Source: CAVSWT01 sp963777515 (GTDB lineage: Bacteria > Bacteroidota > Ignavibacteria > Ignavibacteriales > Ignavibacteriaceae). Taken from it: a DNA stretch of 64,000 nt. Below are positions 29,429 to 39,584 of this stretch, piece after piece. The notes under the pieces are model-generated. The model was given only the letters and a program-made list of their open reading frames with translations. It did no database searches and had not been told where the DNA came from. Within the stretch, counting starts at the first letter, position 1. Every line of letters starts with the position of its first letter. The translations under genes and the position numbers were made by a program. Location: the NCBI GenBank assembly GCA_963777515.1, contig CAVZQU010000007.1:62001-126000 (forward strand), given 5' to 3'.

Positions 29429-30262
29429 TTAAAATAATTCATCCATCTTAACAGCATCCATGTCATCAAAGGCCTGATTCTCGCCGCCCATTGCCCATAT
29501 AAAAGAATAGTTTTGAGTACCGGAACCAGAATGAAATGACCAGCTTGGAGATATTACTGCTTGTTTATCTCTTATTACAATATGACGGGTTTCGGATGGA
29601 CTTCCCATAAAATGAAAAACAACAGCATCATTTTCCAGACTGAAATACATATAAATTTCAGATCTCCTTTGATGAGTATGAACCGGCATTGTATTCCAAA
29701 CACTTCCCTCTTCAAGCTCGGTCAATCCCATAACAAGCTGAGAACTTTTTATTCCGTTGGGATGAATATATTTATAAATTGTCCTGTGATTTGAATCTTT
29801 CAAACTGCCAAGATTAGCCGGTTCGGCATCTGAAAACTTTGCATGAGTTGTTGGGAACTCTTTATGTGCCGGATAACTAACAAAATAAAATTGAGCCGGT
29901 TGGTTTTTATCTTTACTTTTAAATTCTATTTCTTTTGTCCCTCGGCCAATATATAATGAATCTTTATGTTCCATTTTATATTCTTTTCCATCAGCAACTA
30001 TGGAACCTTCATTTCCAATATTAATTACTCCGACTTCTCGTCGTTCAGCAAAATAATTAGCAGACATTTCTTTCTTGCTTGCTTCTAATTTTAAACCTTT
30101 ATCTGTTGGAACTGCTGAACCAACAATAGCTCTATCAACATCCGAATAAACTAAATATATTTTCCCAGGTTCAAATAATTTATCAACAAGGAATTCATTT
30201 CTCAATCCGGATGTATCCAGTTTTTTGAATCCTTCAAAATTTGGGGAATATCGTACTTCCAT
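29429..30262 (-). CDS. kduI: 5-dehydro-4-deoxy-D-glucuronate isomerase (KduI)
   Basis: A full-length 277-residue double-cupin protein. It opens MEVRYSPNFEGFKKLDTSGLR and carries the metal-binding HTHQRRSEIYMYF motif and the C-terminal HSGSGTQNYSFIWAMGGENQ, all hallmarks of KduI. It isomerises the open-chain product of unsaturated galacturonate (from pectate or rhamnogalacturonan lyase plus GH88/GH105 hydrolases) to the KduD substrate. It is adjacent to kduD. Confidence 0.95.
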   Translation of the reverse strand: MEVRYSPNFEGFKKLDTSGLRNEFLVDKLFEPGKIYLVYSDVDRAIVGSAVPTDKGLKLEASKKEMSANYFAERREVGVINIGNEGSIVADGKEYKMEHKDSLYIGRGTKEIEFKSKDKNQPAQFYFVSYPAHKEFPTTHAKFSDAEPANLGSLKDSNHRTIYKYIHPNGIKSSQLVMGLTELEEGSVWNTMPVHTHQRRSEIYMYFSLENDAVVFHFMGSPSETRHIVIRDKQAVISPSWSFHSGSGTQNYSFIWAMGGENQAFDDMDAVKMDELF

Positions 30263-30295
30263 TTTATACCTCTACTGTTTTTATAATATAATTTC

Positions 30296-31582
30296 TTACT
30301 TAATATCAATTGATACAGGATTATCTAATTCTTTAATAGTGCTATCTAAATATTTCTGAAATTCATCTTTATTTTTTATTCCACCTGGCTCTTGATCCCA
30401 CGCCCCGGCAAAGTAGTAATCTAACTTGCCGTTTATAGGCCTTAATACTACAACATAGCTGTCTCTGTCATCTGTCAATTTTATTAAATCGGAATTTTTA
30501 TAAAAGACTGAAATTCCCAGATCATCACCGGATAAACTTTGTTTACCATAAAGAGCTATATAATCCCATCCTTTTTTACTATCCGATTTTAAATATTCTG
30601 TATCGGGATGTTTTGCAAGCCCTGTACACATTTCTGTATTGTTTGCATTTAATATTAAATTTGTATGTGTTAGCCTGCTGCCTGCGGAAATTGATAAATT
30701 AGAATAAAGATTATATTTATTTTTTCCAACTTTCCAACCAAAGTATTTTGTATAAACATCTGATCTAATAGGACCATTGGTAGCAATAGTTGTGATGACA
30801 CTATCGGTTATACTTACAGTAACCGGTTTATTATTGCTCCACATCGCTATTGAACCTATTCCGAGTGATTCGCCAACCTTAAAAATATCCATTCCCCAAT
30901 CAAGCATTTTTGTATAAGATTCTTTGCTGTTGGATACCAGATCATTGACTCCAACTTTTTGAAGAATCAGTTCATGTCTCTTTTTTCCGAAAAGATCATT
31001 TCTATTTCGTGCATCCAAATAATATCTATAAGTTATTAATTCTGATTCCCAGCCTGGTCCTTCGATTCTGTACAATGCATCGTGGGCAACATGATTAGCT
31101 GGCATTTTTGCTGTTTTAACATTTTCAAATCTGCCTTTTGTGTATTCACCTTTTACTAATTTATAATCAACTTTTTCTCCTAAGACAGCTTGTGTTCTTT
31201 TTTTATACTTTCTTGTCAAAACGCCTTCTTTAGCATATCTAATTACAACGTTTTGCTTTTCCATAGGATTTAAAATCGTTAAAAAAAGTATTCTATCAGG
31301 GATATTATCACCATCAACATCTTCTGCTTGACTTGGCAATTCAGTTGTATCTCTAAGAACTATAAAAGCTTTTGGATTAAAATCAGCATGCTTCCCTTTG
31401 ATTGAGTTTATATCCATCTGAATAGTTTCATTTTTTCTTAAAATATTTATCGGATTAGATACTTCAACTTGAAATGATTCAGGATAATCATTTATTATTG
31501 TTTGATCAACTTGTGCGGTTTTGCTGCACCCAAATAATAACAATGATAATAAAATTAAAGTAACTTTTAGTAGTAGTTTCAT
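30296..31582 (-). CDS. DUF4861-family lipoprotein
   Basis: A 428-residue secreted lipoprotein (signal with LLLFGC lipobox). The body has an N-terminal beta domain (SFQVEVSNPINILRKNETI), DGDNIPDRILFL, and a core with RYRIEGPGWESELITYRYYLDARNRNDLFGK and VSAGSRLTHTNL-like strands, the pattern of DUF4861 proteins. These regularly occur in pectin and rhamnogalacturonan loci of Bacteroidota. The biochemical role is not established as far as I know; a polysaccharide-lyase- or mutarotase-like fold is a guess. It is 33 bp upstream of kduI in the operon. Confidence 0.72.
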   Translation of the reverse strand: MKLLLKVTLILLSLLLFGCSKTAQVDQTIINDYPESFQVEVSNPINILRKNETIQMDINSIKGKHADFNPKAFIVLRDTTELPSQAEDVDGDNIPDRILFLTILNPMEKQNVVIRYAKEGVLTRKYKKRTQAVLGEKVDYKLVKGEYTKGRFENVKTAKMPANHVAHDALYRIEGPGWESELITYRYYLDARNRNDLFGKKRHELILQKVGVNDLVSNSKESYTKMLDWGMDIFKVGESLGIGSIAMWSNNKPVTVSITDSVITTIATNGPIRSDVYTKYFGWKVGKNKYNLYSNLSISAGSRLTHTNLILNANNTEMCTGLAKHPDTEYLKSDSKKGWDYIALYGKQSLSGDDLGISVFYKNSDLIKLTDDRDSYVVVLRPINGKLDYYFAGAWDQEPGGIKNKDEFQKYLDSTIKELDNPVSIDIK

Positions 31583-31722
31583 TTAATCATTCCTTCTTAA
31601 GATTTGAAAAACAATAGCGCACAGATGACACGGATTCGACTGATCAACACTGATAATTTTCAAATTTATAAAAACATCTTAAATTATTATCAATCAAATC
31701 CGTGTATAATTCATTTTCCAAA

Positions 31723-33177
31723 TCATACGTTATAAGTTGATGAAGCTGTTTTTCCACCTCTGCCTGTCCAGTTAGTATGGAAGAACTCTCCTCGTTTTTT
31801 ATCAACTCTTTCATAAGTATGAGCCCCGAAATAATCTCTTTGAGCTTGTAATAAATTAGCCGGCAAACGTGAGTTTCTATAGCCGTCAAAATAATTTAAA
31901 GCAGTAGAAAGAGCGGGTGTCCATATACCATTTAATACAGCAGTTGAAATTACTTTTCTCCATGATTCTTGTGAAGATTCAATTTTTTCTGTGAAGAATG
32001 GGTCAAGTAATAAATTTGTAAGATTAGGATTTTTATCAAATGCCTCTTTAATCTTTCCAAGGAATATTGAACGAATGATACATCCGCCCCTCCACATTAA
32101 AGCAATACCGCCATAATTTAAATTCCATTTATATTCTTTAGCCGCATTTCTCATCAAGGTATAACCTTGAGCATAAGAAACAATTTTAGAGGCGTATAAA
32201 GCCTTCATTAAATCTTCAACAAACTGTTTTTTATCGCCATCAAATTTTGGTTTTGGCCCTGATAAAACTTTTGAAGCTTCAACCCTATCATCTTTTAGTG
32301 AAGATAAAGTTCTTCCGTAAACAGCTTCACCAATTAATGTTAAAGGGGCACCTTCATCAAGCGAAGAAATAACTGTCCATTTACCGGTACCTTTTTGTCC
32401 AGCAGTATCAAGAATTTTTTCCACAAGTGGTTGACCATCATCATCTTTATAAGCAAGAATGTCTCTAGTAATTTCAATTAGGTAGCTGTTCAACTCACCT
32501 TCATTCCATTCCTTGAATACTTGATGCATTTCATCATGGTTCATTCCTAATAAGTCTTTCATTATTTGGTAAGCTTCGCAGATTAACTGCATGTCGCCAT
32601 ATTCAATTCCGTTATGTACCATCTTAACAAAATGTCCGGCACCGTTTTCCCCAACCCAATCGCAGCAAGGGGTACCGTCTTCAACTTTAGCAGCTATAGA
32701 TTGAAAAATCGGTTTAACATGAGGCCAAGCATCGGGTGAACCGCCCGGCATAATCGATGGGCCTTTCAAAGCACCTTCTTCCCCTCCGGAAACTCCGGTT
32801 CCGATAAACCTCAAACCTTTTTCTTCAAGATATTTTGTTCTTCTTATTGAATCCGGGAAATGTGAGTTGCCTCCGTCAATAATAATATCACCTTTATCAA
32901 GATGTGGAATTAATAATTCAATAAAATCATCGACAGGCTTTCCAGCCTTTACCATCAGCATAATTTTTCTCGGAGATTTTATACTTTTAACAAGTTCTTC
33001 AATTGAAGCAGTGCCAATTATTTTTTTATCTTTACCTCTCCCGGTAACAAATTTATTTACCTTTTCAACTGTTCTATTATAAACAGCAACTGTAAATCCA
33101 TGGCTTTCCATATTTAATACCAGGTTTTCGCCCATGACGGCTAATCCTACAAGTCCGATATCGGCAAGTTTTGTCAT
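31723..33177 (-). CDS. gnd: 6-phosphogluconate dehydrogenase (decarboxylating)
   Basis: Full-length 484 residues. NADP-binding GLVGLAVMGENLVLNMESHGF, the sugar-binding segment RFIGTGVSGGEEGALKGPSIMPGG, the catalytic lysine and histidine region GAGHFVKMVHNGIEYGDMQ, and a C-terminal QRDYFGAHTYERVDKKRGEFFHTNW are all present. It converts 6-phosphogluconate to ribulose-5-phosphate with CO2 release. Its place inside the uronate operon links this pathway to the oxidative pentose phosphate route and to NADPH supply for the reductases here. Confidence 0.95.
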   Translation of the reverse strand: MTKLADIGLVGLAVMGENLVLNMESHGFTVAVYNRTVEKVNKFVTGRGKDKKIIGTASIEELVKSIKSPRKIMLMVKAGKPVDDFIELLIPHLDKGDIIIDGGNSHFPDSIRRTKYLEEKGLRFIGTGVSGGEEGALKGPSIMPGGSPDAWPHVKPIFQSIAAKVEDGTPCCDWVGENGAGHFVKMVHNGIEYGDMQLICEAYQIMKDLLGMNHDEMHQVFKEWNEGELNSYLIEITRDILAYKDDDGQPLVEKILDTAGQKGTGKWTVISSLDEGAPLTLIGEAVYGRTLSSLKDDRVEASKVLSGPKPKFDGDKKQFVEDLMKALYASKIVSYAQGYTLMRNAAKEYKWNLNYGGIALMWRGGCIIRSIFLGKIKEAFDKNPNLTNLLLDPFFTEKIESSQESWRKVISTAVLNGIWTPALSTALNYFDGYRNSRLPANLLQAQRDYFGAHTYERVDKKRGEFFHTNWTGRGGKTASSTYNV

Positions 33178-33212
33178 TTTATTTTCCCTGAAGTTTTTAT
33201 TTTATTTTTTGA

Positions 33213-34359
33213 TTATGTATTTATTTTGAAACCAAGATCAGATAATTTTTTTTCTATTTCTTGATTACAGTTTTTTAATTCCAATGAATAATAAGGGAAC
33301 TCTCTTCTAACTGGATAATTCCCTCTTTGCTCTTCAAAAGTTTGAACCGAATCACGAAGAGTTTTGTCATCACTTAAAATGTCATAAGTAGATAAAACTG
33401 CTTCACTGAAAATTTGTTGTTCGGTTTTGTTTGTACAATCAATTAATATTTCATTTGAATTTTTAGTAGCAGGAATTTCTTTTGGATACCAATTTTTATC
33501 AATACCTAAATTAAAAAATTCAGAAACTGCTCTAACACTAACAGAAGTACCAGTTGCCTTACCATCCGCTGAATAGCCGGCAATATGCGGTGTAGCAATA
33601 TCAACTTTATTCAATAGCTCCAAATCAATGTTTGGCTCGTTCTCCCAAACATCAAGCAGAGCTGCTTCAATTTTTCCATCGATGATTGAATTCTTCAAAG
33701 CTGAATTTTTTACTACAGGACCTCTTGAAGTATTAAAAATTATAACATTCTTTTCAATCTTATTAAAAAATAATTCATCAGCCATGTGATATGTTTTATC
33801 AATTCCTTCTTTTATTAAAGGTACATGAAAAGTAATAAAATCACTTTCAGAAATTATTTGTTCAATATTAACAAAATTACTTTTCCCTTCTTTTCTTTCA
33901 CGAGGTGGGTCATTTAATAAAACTTTCATACCCAAAATTTCTGCGACACTTGCAACTTTGCGACCAACATTTCCAACGCCTACAATACCGATAGTTTTTT
34001 CAGAAAGATTTAATATTTCTTTTACTGGCAATCGTAAGCAAAGCTGAAGCAATATATTGTTTTACTGAATAGGAGTTACAACCCGGCGCATTTATCCATT
34101 TAATATTTTTCTGTTTACAATATTCGATGTCAATATGATCAATGCCAATTGTAGCTGTAGCAATGAATTTCACTTTTGTGTTATCAAGTAAAGCAGCATT
34201 ACAATTTGTACGGGTTCTAATTATTAATACATCAGCATCTTTGATGGTTTCATTTGTAATGTCTGTAGGATTTAAATAATTTACATCAGCAACATTCTCA
34301 AAGACTCCTTTTAGAAAAGGAATTTTATTATCAGCAATTATTTTTATTCTCTTATTCAT
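33213..34359 (-). CDS. pdxB: Erythronate-4-phosphate dehydrogenase (PdxB-like), frameshifted
   Basis: D-isomer-specific 2-hydroxyacid dehydrogenase in two overlapping frames. The N-terminal part has KIIADNKIPFLKGVFE and the ATATIGIDHIDIEYC / WINAPGCNSYSV motifs; the C-terminal part has the NAD site IGIVGVGNVGRKVA and a PdxB-type dimerisation tail with RGNYPVRREFPYY. Dropping one T at 34014 gives ASKRNLNLSEKTIGIVG and about 381 residues. PdxB oxidises 4-phosphoerythronate in pyridoxal phosphate synthesis. Finding it inside a uronate operon is unexpected; activity on a sugar acid is an alternative. Confidence 0.8.
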
Positions 34360-34366
34360 TAATATT

Positions 34367-35641
34367 TTAATTTTTGAATTTTTCTTTATAAGCCCAAAGA
34401 CCTAATGCAGGATTTGAAATATAAAAAATCTCTTCCCCATTCGGCATGATATTTATCCCATCAATTAAACTTTCGGGGTCATATTTTTCAGTCATCTCTT
34501 TTAAATCTGCATATTTATAATTTACACTTTCAATTTCCTGTTTAGTTAAATAGCCAGGACAGTAATTTATTGAAAATCTGTTTTCAGATGAGCCATGAAT
34601 TAAATGGGCAGCAGCACTTAAGTTCTGCCTAAGCTCTTCATTTTCTTCCACAAATTTTAAAATCTCAGGTGTTGTTTTATAACCATATTCCCTAATCAGT
34701 TTATCGATAGTTCTGTCTTCACCAAATTCCTTTAAACCAGGAGCTAAAATTATTAGTTCACCATTGTCATCAATTGCCATGCGGGTTCTGTAAACAGCTT
34801 TATTTCCAAGCCAGGTGCTTTTAAATTCTTGAGGTTCAAGATAAACTACAACTTTTTTTAACGGCTTATCGAGCATTTTAAAATTAACTTTTAATGATAA
34901 ATCAGAAGCTTTTTTAAAAGTTTCAAAATCATCGCCTACATATAATCCCTTGGGAACCATTTTACCATCCGCATCTTTGCCAACTACAGTTAATACATAC
35001 AAAATCGGGAGATGATTTGCAAAATGCTCTGAAGCATAATTAAGAACTTTTCTAACCGGAGTATCTGCTCGTCCCATCATTCTTTCCATTCCATAAACGG
35101 CGCCAATGTAATGGCTTTTATTTATCCCTTCAACACCACCGGTTCCAACAAAAATATTTTTGTTATAGTTTGCCATTCCAACAACTTCATGAGGCACGAC
35201 CTGACCCACAGATAAAATTAAATCATAATTACCTTCTACAAGAAGCTTGTTTACCTGCGCAGGCCAGGCATAATTTAATTTCCCTTCGGAAACCTCATTT
35301 ATAAATTCGGCAGGCACTTCTCCAAGAGTAACAATGTCTGTCCTCCAATTATGAACTCTGAATAAATCCTTTGGAATACCTTTATACATCTTTTCAATTT
35401 CCTCATCTGTCATTGCAAAGTGAGTTCCTATTGAAGGAAGAATATCAGTTAGCGCTTTTCCATAGTAATCATAAATGAACTTAGTAATAATTCCCGAATA
35501 AGAATAAAAACGTGTAATGTCGGGAGGTATAACTAAAACTTTTTTCTTTTTTCCTAACTTATCCAATGAAGAAAAAATAACTTCTTTCATTTCTTCATTT
35601 GTTAATGAAGCTATTTCGTTTTCTTTTATAAAGTATTGCAT
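34367..35641 (-). CDS. LarA-family (lactate racemase-like) nickel-pincer epimerase, substrate unknown
   Basis: A 424-residue protein with the LarA fold: an N-terminal VLVIPPDITRFYS segment, GTHFAMTDEEIEKMYKG with a catalytic-type histidine, and the cofactor region VGQVVPHEVVGMANYNKNIFVGTGG with PHE and a lysine at the expected place for the nickel-pincer nucleotide. LarA homologues racemise or epimerise 2-hydroxy acids, including aldonates. Its place between pdxB and kdgK in a uronate operon suggests a sugar-acid C2 epimerase. The larB/C/E cofactor genes are not in this window. Family assignment is fairly firm; substrate is inference. Confidence 0.72.
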   Translation of the reverse strand: MQYFIKENEIASLTNEEMKEVIFSSLDKLGKKKKVLVIPPDITRFYSYSGIITKFIYDYYGKALTDILPSIGTHFAMTDEEIEKMYKGIPKDLFRVHNWRTDIVTLGEVPAEFINEVSEGKLNYAWPAQVNKLLVEGNYDLILSVGQVVPHEVVGMANYNKNIFVGTGGVEGINKSHYIGAVYGMERMMGRADTPVRKVLNYASEHFANHLPILYVLTVVGKDADGKMVPKGLYVGDDFETFKKASDLSLKVNFKMLDKPLKKVVVYLEPQEFKSTWLGNKAVYRTRMAIDDNGELIILAPGLKEFGEDRTIDKLIREYGYKTTPEILKFVEENEELRQNLSAAAHLIHGSSENRFSINYCPGYLTKQEIESVNYKYADLKEMTEKYDPESLIDGINIMPNGEEIFYISNPALGLWAYKEKFKN

Positions 35642-35694
35642 AATTTATTCACAGGTATCAAAATAGTATACTATAAATTTTGGATTTAAAATAA

Positions 35695-35726
35695 AGGGAA
35701 ATGCTAAACTGAATTAACATTTCCCT
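35695..35726 (-). terminator. Intra-operon hairpin downstream of kdgK
   Basis: AGGGAAATG / CATTTCCCT, a perfect 9-bp stem with a 14-nt loop, followed on the minus strand by TTATTTT. It lies between kdgK and the LarA-like gene and could attenuate readthrough. Confidence 0.5.
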
Positions 35727-35748
35727 AAAACAAATTGTCAAATAAATA

Positions 35749-36831
35749 TTATCTTTGAATACGAGCTGAACCACCTTTAGCAAAGGCTTTTACTTCTTCA
35801 ATTGTAGCCATTGTCGTATCACCAGGATAGGTAGTTAACAAGGCTCCATGTGCCCAGCCCAGTTTAACAGCTTCTTCCGGCTCTTCATTGCTTAATAAAC
35901 CATAGATAAATCCACTTGCGAAACCATCACCGCCGCCAACTCGATCAAAAACATTTAGCTCAGCAGTTGGGGCTGAATAAGTTTTACCATTGATCCAAGC
36001 TACTGCACTCCAGCTATGATGATGAGTTGCATGCACTTCACGCAATGTAGTTGCAACAATTTTAACTTTTGGGTATTTAGCTGTAACCTTATCAATCATT
36101 CCAAAAAACGTCGTTGGGTCTAGTTTAGATTTTGAAGATACTTCAGGTCCAGGTATTCCCAAACCTTTTTGTAAATCCTCTTCATTGCCAACTAAAACAT
36201 CGACATGTTCAACTATACGATTTATAACTTCGACTGCTTTTTGTTCGCCGCCCCAAATATTCCAAAGCTTTGCCCGGAAATTTAAATCGAAGCTTGTAAC
36301 AGCACCGGCAGTTTTCGCAGCTTTCATTGCTTCAACAATTAATTCACCAGTTGATTCAGATAGTGCAGCAAAGATTCCGCCGCTATGAAACCATCGCACA
36401 CCGTTTCCAAAAATCTGTTTCCAGTCAAAATCTCCTGGTTTTAGCAGAGCCGCAGCTTCGTTGCAGCGATTATAAAAAACTACAGGTGCACGCATTCCAA
36501 ATCCGCGGTCACTGTAAACTGTTGCCATGTTTGGCCCGTTAACGCCGTTATGTTTGAAATGTTTAAAGAATGGTTTTACTCCCATTGCCCTAACACGCTC
36601 TGCAATTAAATCGCCAATAGGATAATCAACTTTTGCAGAAACAATTCCAGTGTTCATTAAAAAGCCATCAGAAAGGTTTGCGGCAACGTTGAATTCACCG
36701 CCGCTAACATGGATAGAACATTCGTGCGCTTTTCTAAATGGAATTGTCCCGGGATCTAATCTATGAACCAATGCGCCTAAAGAAATCAAATCAAATGCAC
36801 CGTCTGATTTAATATTTAATCCAGTACTCAT
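35749..36831 (-). CDS. kdgK: 2-keto-3-deoxygluconate kinase (PfkB family)
   Basis: A 360-residue ribokinase/PfkB kinase. It has an N-terminal substrate loop (SIHVSGGEFNVAANLSDGF), FDLNFRAKLWNIWGG, NEEDLQKGLG and the PfkB signature DRVGGGDGFASGFIYGLL with the catalytic aspartate. The KDG kinase call follows from similarity in pattern to KdgK and from the operon, which produces KDG from both KduD and the mannonate branch. A second, related kinase lies at 43.1-44.2 kb, so one of the two may act on another sugar acid. Confidence 0.8.
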   Translation of the reverse strand: MSTGLNIKSDGAFDLISLGALVHRLDPGTIPFRKAHECSIHVSGGEFNVAANLSDGFLMNTGIVSAKVDYPIGDLIAERVRAMGVKPFFKHFKHNGVNGPNMATVYSDRGFGMRAPVVFYNRCNEAAALLKPGDFDWKQIFGNGVRWFHSGGIFAALSESTGELIVEAMKAAKTAGAVTSFDLNFRAKLWNIWGGEQKAVEVINRIVEHVDVLVGNEEDLQKGLGIPGPEVSSKSKLDPTTFFGMIDKVTAKYPKVKIVATTLREVHATHHHSWSAVAWINGKTYSAPTAELNVFDRVGGGDGFASGFIYGLLSNEEPEEAVKLGWAHGALLTTYPGDTTMATIEEVKAFAKGGSARIQR

Positions 36832-36917
36832 ATTTTTTTATTCGCTACTATTTTTTATTATTTAAATTAGTTAGTTAATTAATTTATAGGACATATATTC
36901 GTTTATCTATTATTATT

Positions 36918-37769
36918 TTAAACACCAGAATAAGCGCTGAATCCGCCATCCACAGGGATTATAGTTCCCGTAATAAATTTTGCTGAGTCAGATAAAAGAA
37001 ATAGAGTTAATCCTTTCAGTTCTTCCGGATCTCCAAACCGCTGCATAGGAGTAAGACTAATAATTTTTTTACCTCTTGCTGTCAACTCGCCAGTTTTTTC
37101 ATCAGTCAATAAAAATCTATTCTGATCAGTCAAAAAGAAGCCAGGAGCAATTGCATTAACTCTCACATTAACTCTTGCAAAATGTACTGCAAGCCACATT
37201 GTAAAACTGTTTATTGAAGATTTGGCAGCTGAATACATACCAACTTTTGTAAGAGGTTTATAAGCACTCATGGAAGAAATATTGATAATTGAACCATACT
37301 TATTTTTTACCATGAAATCTGCAAATACTAAAGTTGGAAGCAAGGAACCAATAAAATTAACATCAAAAACCTTCTTGATTTCATTTATGTCCAAACCGAA
37401 AAAAGTGCCTTCAAGATTATTTATATCTTTTTCTTCCAAATACTCTTTAGAAGCTGTGGCTTTCGGATAATTTCCTCCGGCACAATTAATAAGGTAATCA
37501 ATGCTTTTAAATTCCTTAACAACATTTTCTTTGATATTTAATAACGATTCTTTATCATTTACATCAGCCGGAAAACCTTTAGCTTCAACTTTGAAATTTT
37601 TTTTAACTTCATCCGCTTTTTTATCAACTTTATCTTTGGATCGGCTGATTAAAACTAAGTTGACGCCGGAACTAGCAATTGCATCAACAAGTGCCGAACC
37701 AATGCCACCAGTACCTCCGGTGATAATACAAGTCTTACCTTTTAATGAAGATAAATCTAAACCTTGCAT
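36918..37769 (-). CDS. uxuB: SDR-type D-mannonate oxidoreductase / fructuronate reductase
   Basis: A 283-residue short-chain dehydrogenase with TGGTGGIGSALVDAIASSG, the unusual NCAGGNYPKAT in place of NNAG, YSAAKSS as catalytic tetrad piece and VRVNAIAPGFFLTDQN. The AGGN(H/Y)P motif is typical of the SDR fructuronate reductases such as Bacillus YjmF/UxuB rather than the long-chain E. coli UxuB. It should reduce fructuronate to mannonate and lies 22 bp downstream of uxaE, which makes fructuronate. Confidence 0.75.
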   Translation of the reverse strand: MQGLDLSSLKGKTCIITGGTGGIGSALVDAIASSGVNLVLISRSKDKVDKKADEVKKNFKVEAKGFPADVNDKESLLNIKENVVKEFKSIDYLINCAGGNYPKATASKEYLEEKDINNLEGTFFGLDINEIKKVFDVNFIGSLLPTLVFADFMVKNKYGSIINISSMSAYKPLTKVGMYSAAKSSINSFTMWLAVHFARVNVRVNAIAPGFFLTDQNRFLLTDEKTGELTARGKKIISLTPMQRFGDPEELKGLTLFLLSDSAKFITGTIIPVDGGFSAYSGV

Positions 37770-37791
37770 TTTATTAAATTCCTTTTAGTGA

Positions 37792-39333
37792 TTAAATATT
37801 ATTTTCAAATGGGGCTAAATGCCTTCTAAAATGTTTATACAAATATTCGTCATATAATTCTTCATTAGCTTTTAAGCATTTATAAACATCATCTCTAAAA
37901 ATATATTTTTTATTTACATCCCTGTCAGTAAGTACTTTTCCAAAAGTTACGTGAAGAATTTGTCTAACATTAAGATCATCAAATAGTCCAACCAGTTCAT
38001 TATCATTATAATCTTTGGCTGCCTTTACTTTCTTTATATCTGCAGAAACATGATAAGTTTTCTTTTCTTGTTCATAAAGGCCTACACAAAAATCTAAAAT
38101 TTTTCGGAATAAATCAGGTTCATTTGCTGCTACAACTTTAATTGCCTCAAGATAACTGGTGCCGGCAGTTTTAACATGTATAATGATGTCTTTATGTTCT
38201 GCTAATATATCATACACACTGAATTTATCGCTGCCGGAATGAAGGCTTATTTTATAGTTTCCAAAATGTTTGGTAATTGCAGCATGTTTGTCAAAATCTG
38301 CTCTGAAAACATTTAAATCACCTTTGTAATCAATTCCTTTTTCAAAATCACCAATGAACCTTGGAGCAAGACTTACAAATTTTACATCTTTTCTTTTTAA
38401 TTCATTTACAACAAAGTAATGATCAAAAGGAGAAGTTACAGTGTCTGTTTCATCAATCGAAATTTCAACTTCAGAATCATAATTTTCAAATGAAGCTAAA
38501 TGTTTATACATTTTTTGGCCTTGAAGAACAACTCCAAAATATTTTAATACCGCAGAATCGATTTCTAATCTTGAAGGAGATAATGTTAAATTGTCACTAA
38601 TTTTCATACTTTTATTTTCATATCTTGACAACAGCCCTTCGTATGTCTCTCCATAATTATTCCATGCTAGACTTTTTAATTTTTCTTCTTTTTCTTTATC
38701 ACTCATTTTTTCTACACCAGAAACAACGTGATCACTCGGATCAAAGGTAAACATTGTAAAACCGGCAGCAACTAATCTATTTATATCTTCAATAGTTTTT
38801 AAATGATCTGCATCTGCTCCAAATCCCTCAACATATTTTTCTTGAAAGACTGCCCAAACTGCTGCACTCATGATATCATCAGGATTACGTTCGGTTCTTG
38901 TCATTTCTCTTATTGACTGCTGAGCAAGGATAACACCAATTTTTCTGTTTTTTATAGCTTTTAGATGTCCTGGGTTTGCTAATCCTATCCTATCTCCAAA
39001 ACCATAAGAATATTTTAGACCAAGCACTTTTGGGTTTAAATATGCAAAATATTTTTGTAAAGCTTTAGCATTCTTGTTAGAAGTCGGACATTCTTTTATA
39101 AATAACGATTGATCCAAATTATGACCGGTTACTTTTTCGCCCTCAAAATTTTTTGAAATATCATTATCATTTTCTGAAATGATATAAAGATATTTTTCTA
39201 GGTTTTTCTTCCCTAATAAAAATACAGTTTCTTCAAATTCACTGATTGAATTTTCATACACCTTAACACTTACACCCGAGATATAAAAATCAGTGAGTTC
39301 TATTTCACCGCCTTTAATATTTGTAGTTTTCAT
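37792..39333 (-). CDS. uxaE: Tagaturonate epimerase UxaE
   Basis: A 513-residue protein with the family's conserved blocks: YSYGFGDRIGLANPGHLKA, GVILAQQSIREMTRT, VWAVFQEKYVEGFGADADHLKT and later ISLHSGSDKFSVYDI with HVKTAGTSYLEA. These match the UxaE family first described in Thermotoga (tagaturonate epimerase). It converts tagaturonate, made by UxaC from galacturonate, to fructuronate, so that galacturonate and glucuronate share the mannonate branch. Placement between exuT and the SDR reductase supports this. No UxaA or UxaB is present in the window, consistent with this bypass. Confidence 0.85.
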   Translation of the reverse strand: MKTTNIKGGEIELTDFYISGVSVKVYENSISEFEETVFLLGKKNLEKYLYIISENDNDISKNFEGEKVTGHNLDQSLFIKECPTSNKNAKALQKYFAYLNPKVLGLKYSYGFGDRIGLANPGHLKAIKNRKIGVILAQQSIREMTRTERNPDDIMSAAVWAVFQEKYVEGFGADADHLKTIEDINRLVAAGFTMFTFDPSDHVVSGVEKMSDKEKEEKLKSLAWNNYGETYEGLLSRYENKSMKISDNLTLSPSRLEIDSAVLKYFGVVLQGQKMYKHLASFENYDSEVEISIDETDTVTSPFDHYFVVNELKRKDVKFVSLAPRFIGDFEKGIDYKGDLNVFRADFDKHAAITKHFGNYKISLHSGSDKFSVYDILAEHKDIIIHVKTAGTSYLEAIKVVAANEPDLFRKILDFCVGLYEQEKKTYHVSADIKKVKAAKDYNDNELVGLFDDLNVRQILHVTFGKVLTDRDVNKKYIFRDDVYKCLKANEELYDEYLYKHFRRHLAPFENNI

Positions 39334-39584
39334 CTTTTTGCCCTTTATCTTTTAAGAATTTCAATTTGCTAATTTATACCAGTTCATTTTATATGCAAAG
39401 ATTTTCATTAATACTTTCATCTATAAAAGAAACCGGTAATTGATTAAATTAATTATGGGAAATAAAAAGGTTTGGCTAAGTACATCTTAACGCAAACAAC
39501 TTACCAGCAAACCATATATAAACAAATGTCTTTACAAGTAATAATTAACAGTGATATATTCTTTAATTATTTTACAAATAAATT

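Noticed and set aside
39425..39445. AAACCGGT-like word as a LacI operator upstream of uxaE
   Set aside because: It is only a short, imperfect palindrome, and I found no second convincing copy upstream of exuT or uxaC.
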